DNA of 64,000 bases. It comes from Adiantum capillus-veneris (Eukaryota; Streptophyta; Polypodiopsida; Polypodiales; Pteridaceae). This document shows, piece by piece, positions 21,156 through 33,789 of this stretch (position 1 is the first letter of the stretch; each line of letters starts with the position of its first letter). Both the position numbers and the translations under genes were made by a program. The notes under the pieces are model-generated. The model made no database searches, was not told where the DNA came from, and saw only the letters and a program-made list of their open reading frames with translations. The stretch is taken from the NCBI GenBank assembly GCA_014529385.2, contig CM043952.1, positions 68,269,370 through 68,333,369 of the forward strand. Reading direction: 5' to 3'.

Positions 21156-22287
21156 AGAAATGATTTTTGTCTGAGCTCGCTTAAAAAATAGAATGCTCAA
21201 AGATATTTGCTTGTATTTTGGGATTTCTCTCACCTGAAACTAGAGTCGGAGCATGAGAGAGAGATATAAAAAACATAAATTGTAAAAGAGTCCTTTCATT
21301 TAAGAGCCTCATAAAAGATCCATTTCATTGAATTATTTTGTTATTTTCTATGCTTGCTAAACCTTAGTACCTTTTCTTATGGAAACATTAAAAATATTTT
21401 TTTCTTTCAATTCGTCAATGGATCTTTTATTTAATTTACTTTCTTTTCATTTTATTATTTTAAAATGCCAACCAACCTTCAAATTTTAAGAGTGATCTAC
21501 TTTCCATTTTGAAGGCATTACAAAAACTTTCCTTTTCATTCTACACAAAGTGGAGTTTTTTAAAATGCCACTCAATCCTCAAATTTAAAGTTTGACTCTC
21601 TTTTCATTTTGAAGGCATTACAAAGACTCCCATTTTCATCTATATACTACATTAAAAAGACAGCCTTGAAGCTCCGCGTGGCTACATTTCCATGCACCCA
21701 CAGCCTCAAGGTCTGCCAAAGGCTTCTGCCATGTGGGCATGAGATTGCCAAACGCTTCTATATTATATTATTATCAGCAAGGGTGGATAGCCACGTGGTA
21801 GCAGATATATGCAAGGCCTGTCTATTTCCCTCCACCTTTGTTGCCACTGTGGAGAAATACCAAACTCACCATGTGGATCTCCCTTTACTCGCCTTGAGCT
21901 GCGGGTTTTCTTTCCTTGACCTGCGGGCCTGGACTTGATCTGCGGGTTTAGTGGGTTGTGTTTATTGTTAAACACCTACCCCTCTCTAGCAGTCACTGCT
22001 TCCACCTTCGACACCCACGCGTTGGCCTTGCACACATTCTTCTCCCCCTGCCCTCTGCTAGCGCACACAAGCTCAGCCAGGCCCTATCATTTTGCTACCA
22101 CGCTGGACATGGCACGCCTTCCCTCATTGAGTTTCCTGAAGGAAAGTCCCCTTCAAGTCCTACGCCTCCAGCATACCATCCTCTGGACCCAGCTTGGCGT
22201 GGAGGTCAGCGGCATAGCCGAACGCCTGGCTGACTACTTGCTCTCCCTCTTTGCTCCCTGCTCTAGCTCGAATGCAGATCAAGACAT

Positions 22288-22548
22288 GTATTTAACGAGA
22301 GCCAAGAGTGGGAGCTTGCACAGTCCTTGATCCACAACTTCTCGCTATGCACGTTGGTGCTCCTTGAATAGAAAAATCCTGCAGCAAAGGCCAAAGCCAT
22401 GCCCATCATGCGTCGAAATTGCATCTACAGATCCGGCCAACTTCTGCAAGAGCCTCAGGTGAAGCCATTTGTGGCCAAGCTCTTTCTTTATGGCCATGGA
22501 GAAGCTGGCAAGACAACACTTTGCCAATCATTATTGGCACCCTTATGA
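22288..22548 (+). pseudogene. Fragment of a Roc-type GTPase gene with P-loop
   Basis: One frame reads FNESQEWELAQSLIHNFSL, passes a TAG, and reaches FVAKLFLYGHGEAGKTTLCQ. GHGEAGKT (22492-22515) is a correct Walker A motif, and the AKLFL-G-x-G-x-AGKTTL context is typical of the Roc domain of Roco GTPases. The frame stops about 20 bases before the chromovirus insertion site. A COR-like fragment lies on the far side of that element, but the rest of the Roc domain is missing, so the gene was already broken before the insertion. Confidence 0.5.
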
Positions 22549-22569
22549 ATTCCAACATATTGTGGTTTG

Positions 22570-24160
22570 TGTCATAATAATCAATATCTAATTCTCCTAA
22601 ATGATTTTCTCATATTAAACTGATCATTTAATGTGGGGAAGTGCCAAGGGAGAAAAAGCTAGAATATTGGTTAAGTTAGCAGACCGGCCACAGTAGGGAT
22701 CCAAAGGAGGGAAAATAGGGATCCAAAGGGGGGGGCCATCTGCAAAAGAGCCATGTGAAACAATGGGCTAAAAAGACCCTAAGGTTCAGCCCATTAAGAC
22801 TTCCAAAATGCTAAGGTTCCAAAATTCAAAGGTTGTGTCCAAAGGTCAACCTTAGGGAAAATTGGATGCTTAGTGTGTGTCCAAAAAGTCTTTCTACATC
22901 CCTACATGGGAGGGGGCGAGCCCCAAAGCTAGGGGATGAGAGAGAAAGCCACACACACACACACAGGCTCCCTTTACACAAAGGGAATGTGGGACACATG
23001 TCAGCTCCCTAGGCCAGATGCCCACAAGGTGTGCCCAATTCCTATTGGAAGACCCTTGAAGTGGACCAATGAGAATTAAGCTAGAGTAAATCTAGTTTAA
23101 TTAATTTAAAAACATTTAATAAAAGAAACCAATAAGAATTAAGTGTCCTAGAAGACTATTGGGCAGTCTCCCAAGGGGTCCAATGAGCATTCAGGAGCCC
23201 CATGGCTTGCCTGATTCCTATTGGCCAGGAGGCAAAGGGGTCCAATGAGAGTTTAGTTTAATTATTTAATTACCTAAAGCTCTCACAAAAGGGGAAAGGG
23301 GGACACATGTCAAAAGGCTATCACTTATGCTGCTTAATCCCTATTGGCTTGACCTGGGGAGGTCCAATGAGGCAAAAGCCAGACTAACTTAGCAGCTAGG
23401 GCTCGCCCAAGAGAGAGAGGGGGCTGATTTTTGCTTGGCATTGACACACACACTCTCACACTTGACCATGTGTGAAGGGAAAATACTCTATCTCCTCCCA
23501 AGCTTTAATGGAGAGCTCATCACCTACTCCAAGCTTGTGAGATAGAAGCCTACATCAACACTCTCTTGGCATGTGGATGCAAATCCAACCAAGAGCCAAG
23601 CTCAAATGCATGCTCATCTTCTCTACCAAGCTAATTACTAAGCTAAGCTATGCTAATATGAGTGATTATGTGAGGAGATGTACTTCTTTCTCGTAAGATA
23701 CTTCTTTTTCCTCTCAATCTACTCTCATACCCTGCTAGCTCTCACCATCTTCGAAGGTGTGTGAGGTCTTGGGTCTGAGAACGGGGATAATTCAAGTTGT
23801 GTTTGATTAAGTGTTTTGCTTGGTGTATGAAGCTTCCATCTTCATTGCACTAGCTAGTCTTGAAGGAACACAAAGAATTGTATTGTACAATGTCTCTCTT
23901 GATGGGAGAAACCATAATACAAAGCCTTTTGGAGGGGGGACCGGCTCCATGCAAATCCGGTCCTCAACTGTTGTCAATAGCTTAATTGCTCTCTCTTTTG
24001 AAAGTATTGTCGATGCTATCTAACTAGGTGTTATGCTTTTTGTTGCTCTCTCCACCCAAGCACTCTTGTAATTCTCGTTAGGAATCTATTCTAATGAAAT
24101 GCCCTCTATGTTCATGCTAATTTCCGCTACAAATAAGATTTTAGGCCATTAAATGTTACA
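22570..24160 (+). repeat. 5' LTR of the chromovirus
   Basis: Begins TGTCATAATAATC and ends AAATGTTACA. It contains several repeats of a CCAATGAG-type motif in the first half. The short open frame at 23811-24023 is present identically in both LTRs and is not supported as a gene. Confidence 0.97.
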
Positions 24161-24161
24161 T

Positions 24162-24173
24162 TGGTATCAGAGC
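24162..24173 (+). other. Primer-binding site, initiator tRNA-Met
   Basis: TGGTATCAGAGC starts two bases after the LTR end and is the exact complement of the 3' end of plant initiator tRNA-Met. Confidence 0.97.
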
Positions 24174-24577
24174 CCAAGGTTTCTCTTTTCTTGCTCAAGA
24201 AGGGAGGTCCTCAAGCTAGCTACAAATGGTTGGTATTATTAATTGCCTGTGAGTAAGTAGAATAGGGATTTTTCAGCCTTGCAGTGCGCCTGCCTTTGTG
24301 CAGTTAACGGGGCATCACTGTCGAGAGCTATGGTCTTAATAGTGGAGTCCTACGGGGCTTGCCTACGGCTTAACCACTATTGAGCTATTAGAAGCTTGAC
24401 AGGAGCCGGTGCTGTTTTGGTGTCGAAAGACCCTCTCTTCTATTCCTTGCAATTAATGGTATTCGAGCCGCGGGTACAGTAGCTTGAGTGCTTTTTCTAA
24501 AGGGGTAAAGAGGAGTAGCAACTAGGGCTTGAAGTGCCAAAGTACACCTAAAACGTTTACACCTAAAAGTTGTTAGA

Positions 24578-27500
24578 ATGGCTGACAATATTAAAGAGAG
24601 TGAAATTCATGTTGATAACTTTGATTTTGCTCATGAGCAAGCTACTAATGATGCTTCAATGCTTGTTAATTATCTTGTTTCTAGGCTTCAACAAGCCATG
24701 GGCAATCCATCTCTCCAAAGTGAAGTGCAACGGCAGCTCCGTGCTCACGGGATTCTCCAAGCTCATCACCATGACGAGAGAACACCTAGGAAGCCTCCTT
24801 GTGAGACTACCAAAAGAGGTCTCTCTCCGATTCGGGAAGAAGAAGAGAATCCATATGAAGGGCTCAAGAACTTACTTCTTGATGATGCATCTCCTTCCCA
24901 AAGGAGAACTCAAGAGCCCCCACCGAAGGAACGAGAAAGAAGCGAGTCTCCCGCCACCTCGGCGGAGATGGCTCCACGAAGACGGCGGGCTAAACGCTCT
25001 CCATCACCACCAAAGCGGAGAAGACCATCACACTCTTCTCCACGCCATAATTCAAAGAGGGATGATAAAAAGCAAGAGAAGAAAAAGGCGAGAAAGAGGA
25101 CACCCTCTTCTCCATCTTCTTTATCCTCTTCCTCTTATGAAAGCTATGGTGAAGACGACAAAGATCAAGACAAGGAAAAGGCGAGAAAGAGGTCACCCTC
25201 TTCTCCACCTTCTTCAAATTCTTCATCTTCTGAAGAAAGTGATGGTGCAACTTTTGAACCATCAAAAAGAAGAGGCCATAGGAAATCCTATGCCGCATGG
25301 AAGAGGTCGTCCAAGCTGAAGAAATTCAAAGAGGGAGGGAAGAGCATCTCTTTCCTTACCTATGATGGCACCTTCAGTGCTACAGACAAAGTTTTGGCCT
25401 TTATCCAGCAATTCGATGCGGCGTTTGGAGATGAGGGCTTCACGGAGTCCTCTAAGCTACGCCATGTAGCTATGCACTTTCAAAAGTCCGCCAGATAATG
25501 GTGGTCTAGCCTACGAGCCAACGGTGAAGCTCCACGAACATGGAAGGCTTTAAGAGCTTCCATTATGAAGCAGTTTTTGGCCACCGATGCCAAAGACAAA
25601 GTACTCACCGAATGGCGAAGTTTAAAGCTCTCTCCCAATGAATCCATCCACAAATATGTAGACAAGTTTTGGGACCTACAACTCAAAGCCACTGTCTTCA
25701 AAAAGTTGGATTTTGGAGAGCAAAAGCAACAATTTTGTGCGGGCTTAACCGAAGAAATGGCGGAGTATGTCAACTCCCAAAGGCCACGTACCATATCGGC
25801 GGTAATACACCATACTATGGTGGCCTCGCGAATCAATTTCCAAACGGGGGGTAAAAGAAATAATAAGCCCCCGGAAAACAAAGGTTCCAATGAGCCTAAG
25901 GGGAAGGACAATGTCCAAAAGTCTCCTAAGGGCAATTCCAACAAAGCTAAAGAGAAGGGAGTTTACAAAGGAAAGAATAAACTCTCTCCTGAATAGCTTG
26001 AGCGTTATCGTAAAGATAACCGGTGTTTCAAGTGCGGCGAACAAGGGCATGCGTACCGCGCTTGTCCCCAAAAGAACAACCGCCAAGATCCTCCTAGAGC
26101 TTCTTTGGTTGAAATCCAATAGGAGGAGATTCACCAAACTCACCACAAAGGATCTCCTCTATGCCATGCTTGGGGAAAGGTAAGAGAACATGATGCTTTT
26201 ATTCTCTTTGACCCTGGTTCTACTCACAATTTTATATCTATGGAGTTAGCCACCAAGCTAGGCATACAATCCTACGAGATGGGAGATATCCTACCCGCAG
26301 ACAGTGCCTTCAAGGGGCAAGAAGCTTCAGTCACTCCCTTAATCGGGAAATTGAGGCTTCATGTCCAAGGCTATGTGGACAAAGAGGACTTCTTTATCTC
26401 TCCTCTCAAGCATGAGGATGTAATCCTAGGGGCACCATGGTTTGACCGTTTGGCTGCCCATGTTAAATTTCCTGAAAGGAGAATCTCCTTTAAGTTCAGG
26501 GAAAAGGACATGTATATAGATGCTAGGGAGATGGGTAACACCATCCCCATTGTACATACACCAGCTTTCAACAAGTCAATAAAGAGCTCTATTTCGGTGT
26601 ACATGATTTTTGTTAAAGATTCTCAAAATGAACCTAATGCTTTAGCAAAAGAAAATAAAAGCAACCAAAAGGAATTAGAGTTATCCAATTTTCTCAAGGG
26701 GTTTCAAGATGTCTTTATTGACGACATCACTTGTGAGCTACCTCCTAAACGAGGTAATGACGACCATGCAATTGAACTTCTTCCAGGAAGTTCACCGCCT
26801 AACAAACCTCCTTATAGAGTTTCTCAAGCTCAACAAGAGGAGATTATGCGACAAGTGCATGAGTTAATTGAGAAGGGCATGGTTAGGCCTAGCTCGTCTC
26901 CATTTTGCTCACCTGTGCTATTAGTGCAAAAGAAAGACGGCACATATCGTATGTGTGTCGACTATAGAGCACTAAATAGGATCACTATCAAGAATAGGTT
27001 TCCCGTTCCACGGGTAGAAGACCTATTTGATAAGCTACAAGGATCGACCTACTTCAGTAGGATTGACCTAAAAAGTGGCTATCATCAAATAAGGATAGTT
27101 GATCAAGACATTGTAAAGACCGCATTTCGTACTACATTTGGTCTTTACGAATACATTGTCATGCCTTTTGGCTTGACTAATGCACCAGCCACATTTAACC
27201 GCTTGATGGAGAAGCTGTTCAGACCTCATCGAACCTTCACTGGAGTGTTCTTTGATGATATTATCATCTACTCTAATTCATTAGAGGAACACAAGCAACA
27301 CCTCCAGGTAATATTTCAAGTTTTAAGAGAGAATAAACTTTATGTTAATCGAAAGAAAAGTGAATTTTTCTTGCAAGAGATTCAATATTTAGGTCACATT
27401 ATCTCTCAAGATGGAATCCAAATGGATCCATCCAAGTTAGAGGTAATAAAAGGATGGCCTAAACCAAGGAATCTTCATGAACTAAGAAGCTTTATAGGTA

Positions 27501-29527
27501 TGTGTGCATACTATAGACGCTTCATAGAAAAGTTCTCACAAATTGCGGGACCATTACATGACCTAACAAAGAAAAATGTTAGGTATACATGGTCTGCTAA
27601 GGAGAACAATGCTTTCGAAAAGCTTAAAGAAAAGCTTATCTCTCAACCTGTGCTTACACTACCGGATCTCTCAAAACCATTTGAGGTCCAATGTGATGCT
27701 TGTGGTGATTGCCTTGGGGCTGTTTTGCTCCAAGAAGGGCACGCCATAGGCTATGAGAGTCGAAGGCTCGACCCTGTTGAGCAAGCTCTAGGCATATACG
27801 AAAAAGAACTCCTTGCAGTTCTACATGCCTTAGACTCATGGAAGCACTATTTATTGGGGACTCCTTTCATTCTGCGAACGGATCACCAAAGTCTTAAGTA
27901 CTTCATGACGCAGACCAAGCTCTCCGACAAACAAATGAGGTGGGCAAATTTCCTTTCGCAATTTCATTTTCATATTGCTCACATTGCTGGCAAGCATAAT
28001 CAAGTAGCCGATGCACTCTCAAGACGACCGAGAGTGAATGCGGTTTCCATAGCAACTCACAATGATCTATCTTCAATGATAGATGAGTATGCTATTGATC
28101 CCGATTTTAGAGATGTGATTTCAGCCCTTGCATTAGGGAAGAAAGAAGAACCATTTACTTTACAAGATGGTTATCTTCTCTATGGCAATAGACTATGCGT
28201 TACTAACTCACTACGTGAGAAAGTAATGTATGAATCTCATGCTCCCCCATATGCGGGGCATAGAGGGATTCAGTCTACCCTAAAGGGAATTGAAACATAT
28301 TTCTATTGGCATACCATGAAAGTGAACATACATGAGTATGTTTCCAAATGCGTGGTATGTCAAAAGACAAAATTTGATAGAGGGAAGCAACTTGGATTGC
28401 TTCAACCCTTGCCAATCCCTAATTCACCGTGGGAGAGCATATCCATGGATTTTATCTTTGGATTGCCTAAGTCTATCCATGGGAATACGGGAATATGGAC
28501 GATAGTAGACAGGTTCAGTAAACAAGCTCATTTTATACCTGTCAAAAAGACTATCAAAGCCCATCAAATGGCAACCCTCTTCATTTCACAAATTTTCAAG
28601 TACCATGGCTTGCCAATGTCCATAGTATCGGATAGAGATCCTAGAATGACCAGTAATTTCTGGAAGGGTCTCTTTGAGAATTTAGGAACAAGGCTAAACT
28701 TCTCTTCGGCCTATCATCCACAAACTGATGGCCAAAGTGAAATAGCTAACCTAACTATTCTCGATCTACTAAAAGCCTATGTAACGGAAGTAGATCAAAG
28801 ATCCCAATGGGAGAAGTACTTACCCCTAGTAGAGTATGCTTACAATAACACTGGACATACTTCTACAGGAAAAGCACCTTTCGAGGTAATTGAGGGAAGA
28901 TCAAAAAGTCCCTTGCTACTTAAGGTACATGGGAAGATCTTCGCTGCAGATGAGTATAGCCGAGACCTACAAGAATCTTTCCAAAAGATTAAGGATGCTA
29001 TCTCTATCTCACAGCAAAGGCAAAAGGCTGCTGCTGACAAGCACAGAAGAGCCCAAGCCTTTAAAGAAAACGATTGGGTCTTGTTAAAGTTTCCCAAGGC
29101 TCGATTAAGGCACACTACGGGCAAGAATCCTACGGGCCACCAAAAGTACTATGCTAAACTAGCAAAAAGGTACTATGGTCCCTTCCAGATTCTTAGGCCA
29201 ATCAATGAGATGGCCTATCAACTTAAGTTGCCCAATCATTGGCTCATACACAATGCTTTTCATGTGAGCCTCTTAAAGCCTTACAAACGAGAGCCACCTC
29301 AAGAACCAACTATTGAAGACCCACCGGAGATCGAGGACCACGAGGAGGTGCTGCAGCCCGAGTCCATTCTCCGACATGAAGACAAGGTATTAAGAGGCGG
29401 TAAGACTATCCGACGATATCTTATTAAGTTTAAAGATTATCCTTTTGAAGATGCTAGATGGATGCAAGGCATACAATTAAAGGATAACCTAAACCTTGTC
29501 AATGCTTACAATGCTTCCCAAGAGTAA
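24578..29527 (+). pseudogene. Chromovirus Gag-Pol frame with three in-frame stops
   Basis: A single frame of 1650 codons runs from ATG at 24578 to TAA at 29525. It is interrupted by TAA at 25496, TAG at 25994 and TAG at 26120. Order: Gag with an arginine/serine-rich block (about residues 125-235), Gag core, zinc knuckle CFKCGEQGHAYRAC (26024-26065), protease with DPGS (26210), reverse transcriptase (about 26815-27400) with FFDDIIIYS at the active site (27248-27274), RNase H (about 27690-28025), integrase with a zinc-binding start, the catalytic D in SMDF (about 28445), D in SDRDP (about 28630) and E in GQSE (about 28735), then a GPF module and a chromodomain-like end (about 29355-29500). Downstream of 26120 the 1095-codon stretch from 26240 is intact, with all catalytic residues present. 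Confidence 0.93.
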
Positions 29528-29886
29528 GCAAATGTACAAAATGTTAAAAATGAACAAATTTTTTTTTGTCTTATAAGACTCTCTTTTTCTTGATTTGTGC
29601 ACAAAAATGAAGTAGTATGCATGCTTAGATCAAGTTTGCGGAGACGACGTCTCCCGAACACCAAGTAGAGCTTGTCACTCTACTATGGAAGACTAATAGG
29701 ACTAATGTGCAGACATGCTTGCGGCAGCCTCAGGCTCTCAAGCGCCAAATGGACTAGTCATCCATTATGGAATGATGTCGTAGGGTAACATAGGGATCCT
29801 CTACCCGCTAAGAAAAGGACTCATGCATATGCTTTATCTTCTCTACACCATAGTCGAGGACGACTATGATTTCAAGAGAGAGGTAA
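29528..29886 (+). other. 3' untranslated segment and polypurine tract of the chromovirus
   Basis: A non-coding 3' segment that ends in AAGAGAGAGGTAA directly before the 3' LTR. The purine run is where plus-strand DNA synthesis would be primed. Confidence 0.85.
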
Positions 29887-31476
29887 TGTCATAATAATCA
29901 ATATCTAATTCTCCTAAATGATTTTCTCATATTAAACTGATCATTTAATGTGGGGAAGTGCCAAGGGAGAAAAAGCTAGAATATTGGTTAAGTTAGCAGA
30001 CCGGCCACAGTAGGGATCCAAAGGAGGGAAAATAGGGATCCAAAGGGGGGGCCATCTGCAAAAGAGCCATGTGAAACAATGGGCTAAAAAGACCCTAAGG
30101 TTCAGCCCATTAAGACTTCCAAAATGCTAAGGTTCCAAAATTCAAAGGTTGTGTCCAAAGGTCAACCTTAGGGAAAATTGGATGCTTAGTGTGTGTCCAA
30201 AAAGTCTTTCTACATCCCTACATGGGAGGGGGCGAGCCCCAAAGCTAGGGGATGAGAGAGAAAGCCACACACACACACACAGGCTCCCTTTACACAAAGG
30301 GAATGTGGGACACATGTCAGCTCCCTAGGCCAGATGCCCACAAGGTGTGCCCAATTCCTATTGGAAGACCCTTGAAGTGGACCAATGAGAATTAAGCTAG
30401 AGTAAATCTAGTTTAATTAATTTAAAAACATTTAATAAAAGAAACCAATAAGAATTAAGTGTCCTAGAAGACTATTGGGCAGTCTCCCAAGGGGTCCAAT
30501 GAGCATTCAGGAGCCCCATGGCTTGCCTGATTCCTATTGGCCAGGAGGCAAAGGGGTCCAATGAGAGTTTAGTTTAATTATTTAATTACCTAAAGCTCTC
30601 ACAAAAGGGGAAAGGGGGACACATGTCAGAAGGCTATCACTTATGCTGCTTAATCCCTATTGGCTTGACCTGGGGAGGTCCAATGAGGCAAAAGCCAGAC
30701 TAACTTAGCAGCTAGGGCTCGCCCAAGAGAGAGAGGGGGCTGATTTTTGCTTGGCATTGACACACACACTCTCACACTTGACCATGTGTGAAGGGAAAAT
30801 ACTCTATCTCCTCCCAAGCTTTAATGGAGAGCTCATCACCTACTCCAAGCTTGTGAGATAGAAGCCTACATCAACACTCTCTTGGCATGTGGATGCAAAT
30901 CCAACCAAGAGCCAAGCTCAAATGCATGCTCATCTTCTCTACCAAGCTAATTACTAAGCTAAGCTATGCTAATATGAGTGATTATGTGAGGAGATGTACT
31001 TCTTTCTCGTAAGATACTTCTTTTTCCTCTCAATCTACTCTCATACCCTGCTAGCTCTCACCATCTTCGAAGGTGTGTGAGGTCTTGGGTCTGAGAACGG
31101 GGATAATTCAAGTTGTGTTTGATTAAGTGTTTTGCTTGGTGTATGAAGCTTCCATCTTCATTGCACTAGCTAGTCTTGAAGGAACACAAAGAATTGTATT
31201 GTACAATGTCTCTCTTGATGGGAGAAACCATAATACAAAGCCTTTTGGAGGGGGGACCGGCTCCATGCAAATCCGGTCCTCAACTGTTGTCAATAGCTTA
31301 ATTGCTCTCTCTTTTGAAAGTATTGTCGATGCTATCTAACTAGGTGTTATGCTTTTTGTTGCTCTCTCCACCCAAGCACTCTTGTAATTCTCGTTAGGAA
31401 TCTATTCTAATGAAATGCCCTCTATGTTCATGCTAATTTCCGCTACAAATAAGATTTTAGGCCATTAAATGTTACA
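29887..31476 (+). repeat. 3' LTR of the chromovirus
   Basis: Begins TGTCATAATAATC and ends ATGTTACA. It is followed by GTTTG, which repeats the five bases before the 5' LTR. Confidence 0.97.
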
Positions 31477-31481
31477 GTTTG

Positions 31482-32666
31482 CTTTGCAAGCCAATCAGCC
31501 TGACACGAGGTATGGATAGTGGGTGGTTTTGCAATAAATTCATAGGCAATCTCTTGGCAGCCTATATAAGCATCAGGGGAATACTTCAAGTGTGGAAAAT
31601 CTGTCAGTGCTATAAGTTCATATGCAATCTCTTCGTAGCCGACTATCCAGAAGAAAAGAGCATCTGGGGATACTTCAAGAGTGCACGATCGGTCACTATG
31701 GAGGATAGAGAGATCAGAGATTTACTGAGGATGCAAGGATGCAAGGACGAGTACCAGCTTGAAGAGATGGTGCTTTTCTTTAAGGAGAGAACAAGCACAA
31801 CACATGATGCTCACGCCTCACAAATGCTGCTTTTCCCCGCATTGGTAAAGCAAAAGCAGGTTGTATATCCAAAAGTGGTACCCGATTTAATACCTCATAG
31901 CATGAAGCCTTCTTTGGGAGGAGACTGAAATGTCAGGAAACTTCAATGCATCTGATACCATCTGGACTTTTTACCATGCTGCAAGTGAGGCTACGCACCC
32001 CTTTGCGATGATTATGAGTGCTACCACCTTTGCTATTGTTGGACATCCTTCTTGAAAGGCAATGTTGGTGTTGTGGTGCGTTTTGGAGGGGATGTCACTG
32101 AACCATGGGAGAACAAAGCATGGATTGACATTCTGGCTTTTCACCCCACTATAAGCGGCTCCGACATCAGTCAACTGCAAGAAGCTGAGAACTCCAGGTC
32201 CTGCCTAACTGCTCTAGAAGATCTGATGACCCAGATAAAAAAATCTTATCTATGAGATATGCCAGTCGATTGATTCTTGGGAATTCCAACAGTGGTGCTA
32301 CAAGAGTGGGTTCTGCATGGAAAAACTCCAGCACCCTATGCCTCTAAATTTGCCATCATAAGAAAACTAAGAGGCTTGAAGGATGCTTTGAATTGGGGAT
32401 ATGTCGAAATACCTCCAACACCGGTAGTCGAGGTTCTCCTATCAACGGTGCTCGAAGAACATGTTACAAATAGGCAACTCACCCCTCTTGCAACAATCAC
32501 AGCTGAATTCTCTTTGAGCACAATTGATGGCGAATTCCCAAAACACTCGCATGGAAAGGAACATGTTGACAATATTGTGGTGCTATTAGATCAGCCCCAA
32601 GATGATGGTTTGAGTAGAGCGGCAGATGAATCTCCACTAGATTCAATGTTTAAACGGATCCAATGA
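31482..32666 (+). pseudogene. COR-like fragment of a Roco-type gene, frameshifted
   Basis: Coding-like pieces in shifting frames include GRRLKCQETSMHLIPSGLF with TMLQVRL (near 31905-32000), GVVVRFGGDVTEP with IDILAFHP (near 32070-32150), and a last open stretch 32277-32666. An FGRRL-x-C, P-x-F-LQV and (V/E)LGG-x-IDIL series is what I expect in the COR part and C-terminal region of Roco GTPases. Together with the P-loop fragment at 22288-22548 it forms one broken gene into which the chromovirus inserted. The assignment rests on short motifs only. Confidence 0.45.
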
Positions 32667-33716
32667 TCTACGGCAAGAGTCAAGGTTTAGGACCTTAAAT
32701 ATGAGTGTACAAATGCTTAGAATAGATATTGATGCATTGGGAAAGTGCTTACGCTGAGCTGAGAGGGACATCATCTTCAATTGCTCATACGTCTTCTAAG
32801 ATATGAGCTTACAAGAGACCATGCCACGATAAAGGGAGAGAGAGAAAGATAGCCTCACCTACCCTGCCGTGAGGCGCGATGGTAAATTTTCTCCACTGAG
32901 GCGGCTGCATATTGTAAGGGGCATGCTATACTTAGTACTTGGGAGGATTCTGCGCATGTTAGGAGTAATGGTGATCTCCCCTCCTCTATTTAAAGAGGTG
33001 AGGGCACTTTCTATCCCTCACTTAGCTTTGGGTGTGTTTTTACTTGAGAGTTAGGACTGTGTGTTGGTTTTTCTTACTCATTGCTACACCAAACATGGAG
33101 CTTGTAGCTCAACCAACTGAGGTTTGTCACTATTTACTCAACTTGGTTTTCTTTTCTTCTTTAAATTGCCAACATATCTAGGCTATGGTATCTTGATCAC
33201 CTTCACTGAATGCTTGATAAGGCCCACCAAATGGGTTTGCTTTACATGACAGTACATAAGGAGGATGAATGATAATTTAAAAAAACCTCGGGGGATTCAC
33301 TATGTGTAAAACTACCATATCACATGCATTCAAGACATGTTTGTAAAACCCGTTATCTGTGAATTTTGTTAAGAATATAATGTACCCTTTTCTTTAAAAT
33401 CTATAAGTTTTTTTCAAATTTGAAAAAATAATGCCCTTTTGTATATGTATTTATGTAAGTTTCTAGAACTTTAAATACCCTTCTGTTGAACTCACGGGAT
33501 AGGTTACATTTTTATTAGGTGACCTACCCGGGAAAAAGACTATGATCCCTCTACTAGGTTTCAATCTTTTTAGTAGAAGTTGCATAATTATATGGTTTGA
33601 ATGAAGGTGATCCTTAAAATTTGGGGTTTGGCATAATAAAAATGTCCGCTTTATATAGTAATATTTTGATGCGATGTTACTCTGCAATTAACTCGTTCCC
33701 TGGTTTTTTTTATAGG

Positions 33717-33719
<3 letters not shown>

Positions 33720-33787
<68 letters not shown>
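33720..33787. repeat. (AT)n microsatellite
   Basis: About 34 uninterrupted AT units. Confidence 0.98.

Positions 33788-33789
<2 letters not shown>

Larger units (their letters stand above)
18191..22287. other. Non-coding filler with internal duplications
   Basis: I find no supported gene. It holds a G tract (18440-18456), a second G tract near 20360-20380, and three internal duplications listed separately. The stretch probably includes one or more nested insertions, but no LTR or terminal repeat could be paired. Open frames near 21609-22330 look accidental, except that the end runs into the Roc-like fragment. Confidence 0.45.
22570..31476 (+). mobile_element. Young Ty3/gypsy chromovirus, complete structure
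   Basis: An 8.9-kb element with 1591- and 1590-bp LTRs, a primer site for initiator tRNA-Met, a Gag-Pol frame with protease, reverse transcriptase, RNase H, integrase and a C-terminal chromodomain-like segment, and a purine-rich tract before the 3' LTR. It is flanked by GTTTG at 22565-22569 and 31477-31481. The LTRs differ by one substitution (near 23309 versus 30628) and one G in a G run, so insertion is recent. Three in-frame stops in Gag-Pol would block a normal polyprotein. Confidence 0.97.

Noticed and set aside
21609-22330. Open frames of 70-131 codons before the Roc-like fragment
   Set aside because: Mutually overlapping on both strands with no motif; only the frame leading into the P-loop has recognisable content.
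23811-24023. A 70-residue open frame in the chromovirus LTR, repeated at 31,127-31,339
   Set aside because: Both copies are the same LTR segment; no motif, no ribosomal or splice context, and LTRs rarely encode proteins.
24570-25319. A 249-codon open frame overlapping chromovirus Gag in another frame
   Set aside because: It follows the Arg/Ser-rich composition of Gag, has no motif of its own, and Gag identity is secured by the downstream zinc knuckle in its frame.
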